A DNA stretch of 9,346 nucleotides. It comes from an uncultured Ruminococcus sp. (GTDB lineage: Bacteria; Bacillota; Clostridia; Oscillospirales; CAG-272). The stretch covers positions 1 through 9,346 of the forward strand of contig CADBTH010000065.1 in NCBI GenBank assembly GCA_902797495.1, given 5' to 3'. A program made the position numbers and the translations under genes. This document shows, piece by piece, positions 5,299-9,346 of this stretch. Within the stretch, counting starts at the first letter, position 1; every line of letters starts with the position of its first letter. Under the pieces are notes generated by a model. That model had not been told where the DNA came from and searched no databases. It was given only the letters and a program-made list of their open reading frames with translations.

Positions 5299-6054
5299 TT
5301 GAACTTAATACGAAGCGTACTGTCGGGCGCAGTACTTCAGAAGCACTACACGTCTGCCGTTATCCTCGCCGCCGGTATCGGTTCGAGATTCGGCTCGGAG
5401 GGCGGAACTAAACAACACGTTCACGTCTGCGGAATACCCGCCCTTGTCAGAAGTATTACGGCTTTTGAAAAGTCTCCCCGGATCAATGAGATCGTCGTCG
5501 TCTCTAGATGCGACGAGATCGATACCGTAAAAGGGTATATCGAAGAGTACGGACTGAAAAAAGTTTCTGCCGTCGTCGAAGGCGGAGACACGAGACAGGA
5601 GTCCTCGATGAAGGGCGCCGCCGCCGTCTCGGACAAATGCAAATTTATCGCGATCCACGACGCGGCAAGATGCCTCGTCACGGAAGAGATCATTGAAAAC
5701 ACGGTCGTTGCGGCGTTCAGATACGGCGCCGCGGCCGCCGCGGAAAGAGTCGTCGATACGGTGAAGATCGCAAACGACCGGGGCTTTATCGCGTCTACAG
5801 AGGACCGCGAGCGCGTATGGCTCGTAAAGACCCCGCAGATATTCAAGTTTTCCGTATACGAGACCGCCGCGGCGATCACGAAAAGAGACGGGATCGAGGT
5901 CACGGACGACTGCATGATGGCGGAACACGTCGGACTGAGAGTAAAGCTCGTAGACTGCGGACACGACAATATAAAGCTGACAACGAGAGACGATCTCTCG
6001 CTTGCTGAATTTATTATTACAAAAAGAGAGAAAGAAGAGGCAAAAGATCAATGA
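5299..6054 (+). CDS. ispD: 2-C-methyl-D-erythritol 4-phosphate cytidylyltransferase
   Basis: Transfers CMP from CTP to MEP, giving CDP-ME in the MEP isoprenoid pathway; cytoplasmic. The start is a TTG supported by the upstream GGGGAGG and by the promoter position, giving 251 residues. Recognisable motifs: the nucleotide-binding loop LAAGIGSR (23-30), Lys38-Gln39 (the family PKQ reads TKQ here), EGGDTRQES (94-102), HDAARCLV (120-127), KTPQIF (177-182), VTDD (201-204) and NIKLTT (224-229). Compared with typical IspD it has a 10-15 residue longer N-terminus. The TGA stop overlaps the ATG of ispF by 4 bases (ATGA, 6051-6054), implying translational coupling and supporting IspD rather than a related cytidylyltransferase such as TarI. 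A small inverted repeat (5317-5322/5330-5335) lies in the first codons. Confidence 0.93.
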   Translation: MNLIRSVLSGAVLQKHYTSAVILAAGIGSRFGSEGGTKQHVHVCGIPALVRSITAFEKSPRINEIVVVSRCDEIDTVKGYIEEYGLKKVSAVVEGGDTRQESSMKGAAAVSDKCKFIAIHDAARCLVTEEIIENTVVAAFRYGAAAAAERVVDTVKIANDRGFIASTEDRERVWLVKTPQIFKFSVYETAAAITKRDGIEVTDDCMMAEHVGLRVKLVDCGHDNIKLTTRDDLSLAEFIITKREKEEAKDQ

Positions 6055-6542
6055 GGATAGGACACGGTTACGACGCGCACAGATACGCTGAAGGAAGAAA
6101 ATTCATACTCGGCGGAGTCGAGATAGACTGCCCGTTCGGTATGGAGGCTCACTCCGACGGCGACGTTCTGACTCACGCGATAATCGACGCGCTCTTCGGA
6201 GCGGCGGGACTTCCCGACATAGGTCAGCAGTTCCCGAACACCGATGAGAAGTACAAGGATATTTCGAGCATGGAGCTTCTCAAGGAAGCCGTGAACACCG
6301 TAAGACAAGCGGGATTCCGCGCCGCGTATATCGACTGTACCGTTATCGCCGAAGCCCCGAAACTCTCTCAATACGTAGAACAAATAAAAAAGAGCATCGC
6401 CGAGACGGCGGGACTCAAGCCCCGTCAGATAAACGTCAAAGCGACGACCGAGGAAAAAATGGGCTTCACCGGAGCGATGGAGGGTATCTGCGCTCACGCC
6501 GTGTGCCTGCTCGAGGAACACAGCAGAGCTTCCTCAATGTGA
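6051..6542 (+). CDS. ispF: 2-C-methyl-D-erythritol 2,4-cyclodiphosphate synthase
   Basis: Cyclises CDP-ME 2-phosphate to MEcPP with release of CMP, two steps after IspD in the MEP pathway. The protein has 163 residues, normal for this trimeric enzyme. The zinc ligands D8, H10 (GYDAHR) and H42 are present, with HSDGD at 34-38, DIGQQFPNTD at 56-65, EAPKL at 101-105 and the CMP-binding KATTEEKMGF at 130-139. The usual Gly before DIG is Pro55. The start overlaps the ispD stop, so the two should be co-expressed. No obvious terminator follows; the next gene is 170 bases away. Confidence 0.95.
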   Translation: MRIGHGYDAHRYAEGRKFILGGVEIDCPFGMEAHSDGDVLTHAIIDALFGAAGLPDIGQQFPNTDEKYKDISSMELLKEAVNTVRQAGFRAAYIDCTVIAEAPKLSQYVEQIKKSIAETAGLKPRQINVKATTEEKMGFTGAMEGICAHAVCLLEEHSRASSM

Positions 6543-6712
6543 TATATATTATCGGGCGTTTCGGGACTTTTGCAAACTTCCTGCACTTTAGACTTCCCGG
6601 ACCTTTCTGCGCCCTGTAAAACTGTTCCGGCGGCGTGTCGAAAAACGGCGACGCCTCGATATTATCATATGCGGACCGACAGTCCGCAGTGAAGAAACGG
6701 AGATGTGTTGTT
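6543..6712 (+). other. Intergenic gap with short hairpins between ispF and rpe
   Basis: No gene is supported here. Visible structures are GGCG-TG-TCG paired with CGACGCC (6632-6640/6649-6655), a perfect TGCGGAC/GTCCGCA hairpin (6670-6676/6682-6688), and a possible outer pairing of GGGCG near 6553 with CGCCC near 6610. None has a following T-run, and I found no convincing -35/-10 pair. The gap may hold an untranslated leader or processing sites for rpe. Confidence 0.4.
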
Positions 6713-7378
6713 ATGAAAGTTTTGATCTCTCCGTCCATTCTCGCGTGCGATATGCTGAAGGTGGGGCGTGAAATGAAGCGCGCCGAAGAGAGCGGCGCCG
6801 ACTGGCTCCACGCAGACGTTATGGACGGAGTTTACGTTCCGAATATAAGCTTCGGCTTCGACTTTATAAAGGCCGCGAAGAGCGCGGCGTCGATTCCCGT
6901 AGACGTGCACATGATGACCGTCTGCCCGCAGAAGTATATAAAAGAGCTGAAGGCGTGCGGCGCGGACAGTGTAACGATCCATCACGATATAGCGCCCGAA
7001 TCCGATATAATAAAGGCCCTCTGGGAGATTAAGAACGAGGGAATGAGAGCGGCGATAGCTCTGCGTCCCAAATTTCCGGCGGAAGACATCAAACCCTATC
7101 TCCCATATATCGATATGGCGCTCGTAATGACCGTTGAGCCCGGCTTCGGCGGTCAGAAATTCATGAGCGATATGCTCCCGAAGATCGCCGCCATCCGCGA
7201 AATGTCGCCTGACGTCGATATACAGGTCGACGGAGGTATCAACCAAGAGACCGCATCTCTCTGCGCCGAAGCGGGAGCGAACGTTTTCGTCGTAGGTACG
7301 GCGTCCTTCAGAGCCCCCGATATGAAGGAAGCGATAGATAAAATTCGGCTTTCAGCCGGGAAATACGAGGTGGAATGA
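6713..7378 (+). CDS. rpe: Ribulose-phosphate 3-epimerase
   Basis: Interconverts D-ribulose 5-phosphate and D-xylulose 5-phosphate in the pentose phosphate pathway; a cytoplasmic TIM-barrel metalloenzyme. The start is the ATG at 6713, with GGAG 10 bases upstream; the frame is open further left to 6635 but that stretch lacks a site and conserved sequence. The protein has 221 residues, normal for Rpe. Motifs: SPSILACD (6-13), HADVMDGVYVPNISFG with metal ligands H33 and D35, VHMM with H66, VMTVEPGFGGQKFM (138-151), QVDGGIN with D173, and VVGTASF near the end. The product can feed 1-deoxyxylulose 5-phosphate synthesis only indirectly, so the link with isp genes is probably organisational. mgtE begins 18 bases after the stop, in the same transcription unit. 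Confidence 0.95.
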   Translation: MKVLISPSILACDMLKVGREMKRAEESGADWLHADVMDGVYVPNISFGFDFIKAAKSAASIPVDVHMMTVCPQKYIKELKACGADSVTIHHDIAPESDIIKALWEIKNEGMRAAIALRPKFPAEDIKPYLPYIDMALVMTVEPGFGGQKFMSDMLPKIAAIREMSPDVDIQVDGGINQETASLCAEAGANVFVVGTASFRAPDMKEAIDKIRLSAGKYEVE

Positions 7379-7396
7379 TATGGAGGTTGTAAACTT

Positions 7397-8776
7397 ATGT
7401 TCGATGAGATTTATGAAGACCTCTATGAGGAGATCGATCGACTGATCGATGAGAAAAATTACGCCAGGATCAGAGACCTTCTGAGCGATAAGGAGCCGGC
7501 GGATATCGCTATCCTGTTCGAGGAGTTCCCGCCTGACGAATTCACGCTTCTTTTCAGACTTCTTCCCAAAGTGCTTGCGGCGGAGGTCTTTGTCGAGATG
7601 GAATCGGACATGCAGCGCCAGCTCGTCGAAGGCTTTTCGGACGCCGAGCTCGGCTACGTCGTCGATAAGCTGTTCATGGACGATACTGTCGACATCATCG
7701 AAGAGATGCCCGCCAATATCGTAAAAAGAATTCTCGCTCAGGCGACTCCGGCAAAGCGGCAGATGATAAATCAGCTCCTCCACTATCCGAAGGACAGCGC
7801 GGGCTCTATCATGACGACGGAGTTCGTAGAGCTTCGCCCCGAGATGACTGTCGCCGCCGCTTTTGAGCGTATCAGAGACACCGGACTCAAGAAAGAGACC
7901 ATTTACACCTGTTACGTCACGGACCGCGAACGTCACCTTATCGGAGTGCTCACAGTCAAGGACATGATAATCGCCGGAAACGACGCTGTCGTCGGCGATA
8001 TCATGGAGACGAACATCGTCTCCGTCAACACTCTCGACGACAAAGAGGACGTCGCGCGTTCAATGGACAAATACGACTTCCTCGCGATCCCCGTCACGGA
8101 TAAAGAAAACAGACTCGTCGGTATCGTTACGTTCGACGACGCTATGGACGTCATCAGCGAAGAGGACACCGAGGATATCGAAAAGATGGCTGCTATCCTT
8201 CCGTCCGACAAACCGTATCTGAAGACGAGTCCGTTCGAAGCATGGAGAAAGAGGATCCCGTGGCTCCTCCTCCTCATGGTCTCGGCAACCTTTACGGGAC
8301 AGATCATTGCGGGATTCGAAAACAGCCTGAACAGCATACCGATCCTTATCGCCTACATACCGATGCTGATGGACACCGGAGGAAACTCCGGCTCTCAGGC
8401 GTCAGTTACGATCATCCGCGGACTTTCCCTTGACGATATCGCGTTCTCCGACTTCTTCAAAGTCGTATGGAACGAGATGAGAGTAGCCCTTCTTTGCGGC
8501 GCGACGCTCGCAGCCGCAAACTTCGTGAAGCTCCTCGTCTTCGACAAAATGATCTTTCACAACGAAGGGCTCAATATATCGACGATACTCGTAATATGCC
8601 TGACCCTTATTGTAACGGTGTTTATCGCAAAGCTCGTCGGCGCGACCCTTCCTCTGCTGGCGCAGAAGATCGGCTTTGACCCCGCGGTCATGGCGTCGCC
8701 TTTCATCACGACCATCGTCGACGCGCTCTCGCTCCTCGTATATTTCCAGTTTGCAAAAATGATCTTACACTTGTAA
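7397..8776 (+). CDS. mgtE: MgtE-family magnesium transporter
   Basis: A homodimeric Mg2+ channel/transporter of the cytoplasmic membrane, gated by cytosolic magnesium. The protein has 459 residues, full length for the family. In order: a helical N-domain (about 1-132) with PADIAILFEEFPPDE and LLPKVLAAEVF; a CBS pair (about 133-258) with SAGSIMTTEFVEL, LIGVLTVKDM, DIMETNIVSV and LVGIVTFDDAMDVI; a connecting plug helix (about 259-284); then a five-helix membrane domain (285-459). The pore motif PMLMDTGGNSGSQAS (322-336) is intact, and the last helices hold DPAVMASPFITTIVDALSLLVYF, with D442 at the position of the selectivity Asp of the family. The start is supported by GGAGG at 7382-7386, 10 bases upstream. 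There is no room for an M-box riboswitch in the 18 bases after rpe, so control is probably post-translational through the CBS and N domains, the usual mechanism. Confidence 0.95.
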   Translation: MFDEIYEDLYEEIDRLIDEKNYARIRDLLSDKEPADIAILFEEFPPDEFTLLFRLLPKVLAAEVFVEMESDMQRQLVEGFSDAELGYVVDKLFMDDTVDIIEEMPANIVKRILAQATPAKRQMINQLLHYPKDSAGSIMTTEFVELRPEMTVAAAFERIRDTGLKKETIYTCYVTDRERHLIGVLTVKDMIIAGNDAVVGDIMETNIVSVNTLDDKEDVARSMDKYDFLAIPVTDKENRLVGIVTFDDAMDVISEEDTEDIEKMAAILPSDKPYLKTSPFEAWRKRIPWLLLLMVSATFTGQIIAGFENSLNSIPILIAYIPMLMDTGGNSGSQASVTIIRGLSLDDIAFSDFFKVVWNEMRVALLCGATLAAANFVKLLVFDKMIFHNEGLNISTILVICLTLIVTVFIAKLVGATLPLLAQKIGFDPAVMASPFITTIVDALSLLVYFQFAKMILHL

Positions 8777-8783
8777 ACGCGAA

Positions 8784-8812
8784 CCCCAAGGCTCATTTTA
8801 TTCGCCTTGAGG
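8784..8812 (+). other. Hairpin after mgtE
   Basis: CAAGGC (8787-8792) pairs with GCCTTG (8804-8809), extendable past one mismatch to 8784-8812. No T-run follows. It may act as an RNA stabilising or processing structure, or be accidental. Confidence 0.35.
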
Positions 8813-8828
8813 ACCCCTACAATGAGTT

Positions 8829-8854
8829 CCGGAGCCCGTTTCGGGCTCCGGTTT
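8829..8854 (+). terminator. Strong hairpin with a weak T-tract between mgtE and the kinase gene
   Basis: A perfect 10-bp GC-rich stem pairs 8829-8838 with 8842-8851 around TTT, followed only by TTTGAAT. It could be a partial terminator separating the kinase from the upstream operon. It ends about 10 bases before the kinase ribosome binding site, so it may also tune expression of that gene. Confidence 0.5.
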
Positions 8855-8876
8855 GAATATCGGAAAGGAGGCGCCG

Positions 8877-9346
8877 ATGAACAGAGAAGAGTTTGAAAAG
8901 AGTATACGTGATGAATACGGAATTATCAAGCTGTTGGCGGATAAAAACGATTGCAGGACGTTGCTCGTCAACAATAAAAAATTCGATAAAAAAGCGGTGC
9001 TCAAACTGCTAGCGAACAGGGCGCCGCTTTATGAATTCCTTTCATCCGTATCTTTTGCCAACCTTCCTATGATCTACGGAACCGTCCCTCTTGACGACGG
9101 ATTTGCCGTTATGGAAGAATATATAGACGGAGTGACCGTCGCGGAAGTACTTGAGGACGGTCTTTATACGTACCGCGGAGCAAAAAGCGTGATCTCCGAT
9201 ATCTGCGACGCGCTCTCGGTGATCCATGACGCCGGATTCGTTCACCGCGATATAAAGCCGGAAAACGTTATGATCTCTAACGAAGGGCGCGTAGTCCTCA
9301 TCGATTTCAACGTCTCCCGTACGGTCAAGGAAGGAAAGAAAAAGGA
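8877..9346 (+). CDS. Noncanonical serine/threonine protein kinase, 5' portion
   Basis: The N-terminal 156 residues of a Hanks-type kinase; the gene continues past the window. The start is the ATG at 8877, with AAAGGAGG ending 5 bases upstream. The catalytic loop HRDIKPEN is complete (H123, R124, D125, K127, N130), preceded by a typical helix (VISDICDALSVIHDAGF) and a hinge-like VMEEYIDG (78-85). The magnesium motif reads DFN (143-145) rather than DFG. The N-terminus lacks a recognisable GxGxxG glycine loop: the region YGIIKLLADKNDCRTLLV sits where it is expected, and the ATP lysine is probably K43 in AVLKLL. It may be an active but divergent kinase or a reduced-activity one. No membrane or PASTA part can be judged because the 3' end is missing. 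It follows mgtE after a hairpin. Confidence 0.88.
   Translation, partial: MNREEFEKSIRDEYGIIKLLADKNDCRTLLVNNKKFDKKAVLKLLANRAPLYEFLSSVSFANLPMIYGTVPLDDGFAVMEEYIDGVTVAEVLEDGLYTYRGAKSVISDICDALSVIHDAGFVHRDIKPENVMISNEGRVVLIDFNVSRTVKEGKKK

Noticed and set aside
5305..6051. 248-codon minus-strand open frame antisense to ispD
   Set aside because: It is a shadow of a fully conserved ispD; the translation is Arg/Asp/Val-rich with no recognisable family.
7379..7396. Magnesium riboswitch (M-box) upstream of mgtE
   Set aside because: Only 18 bases separate rpe and mgtE, too short for an M-box.
8795..8823. Promoter before the kinase gene (TACAAT at 8818-8823)
   Set aside because: The -10 is acceptable, but no -35 resembling TTGACA exists at 16-18 bases, and the TGG seen at the other promoters is absent.
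1..9346. CRISPR array, tRNA or other known RNA gene
   Set aside because: I saw no regularly spaced direct repeats and no cloverleaf or tRNA-like motifs on either strand.

Overview
The window reads as a chromosomal segment of a Firmicute, most likely an anaerobic gut-type member of the Clostridia (Oscillospiraceae/Ruminococcaceae-like). The reasons are strong GGAGG ribosome binding sites, MEP-pathway isoprenoid genes, a PepD dipeptidase, a DUF4830-type protein, and a secreted leucine-rich-repeat protein ending in a type I dockerin. This assignment is inferred from gene content; no marker search was possible.

Layout. 2-265 is the 3' end of rpsR (ribosomal protein S18), followed by a hairpin terminator. 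From about 541 to 2915 the composition becomes clearly AT-rich. This stretch holds two divergently transcribed genes that look acquired: an unrecognised 282-residue protein on the minus strand (551-1399) and a secreted LRR/dockerin protein on the plus strand (1716-2867). Between them lie two back-to-back sigma-A-type promoters and a striking nested inverted repeat (1536-1647), then a terminator hairpin (1673-1700) just before the LRR gene. The AT-rich block is bounded by two copies of a GC-rich intergenic repeat (354-530 and 2921-3035). Each copy sits between convergent genes and starts with a near-identical hairpin.

From 3050 the GC-rich backbone resumes. A membrane-anchored DUF4830-like protein (3050-3631) and pepD (3722-5155) are on the minus strand. 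A divergent promoter region (5181-5258) separates pepD from a plus-strand cluster: ispD and ispF (overlapping by 4 bases), rpe, mgtE, and the start of a noncanonical serine/threonine protein kinase that runs off the window at 9346. The cluster combines isoprenoid precursor synthesis, pentose phosphate metabolism and magnesium uptake, and is probably largely co-transcribed. A 170-base gap before rpe and a hairpin before the kinase may divide it.

The least explained part is the candidate structured RNA or attenuator at 1536-1700 inside the repeat-flanked AT-rich island. Its predicted transcription start coincides with the first base of a perfect 14-bp closing stem. Most other genes are ordinary housekeeping genes.
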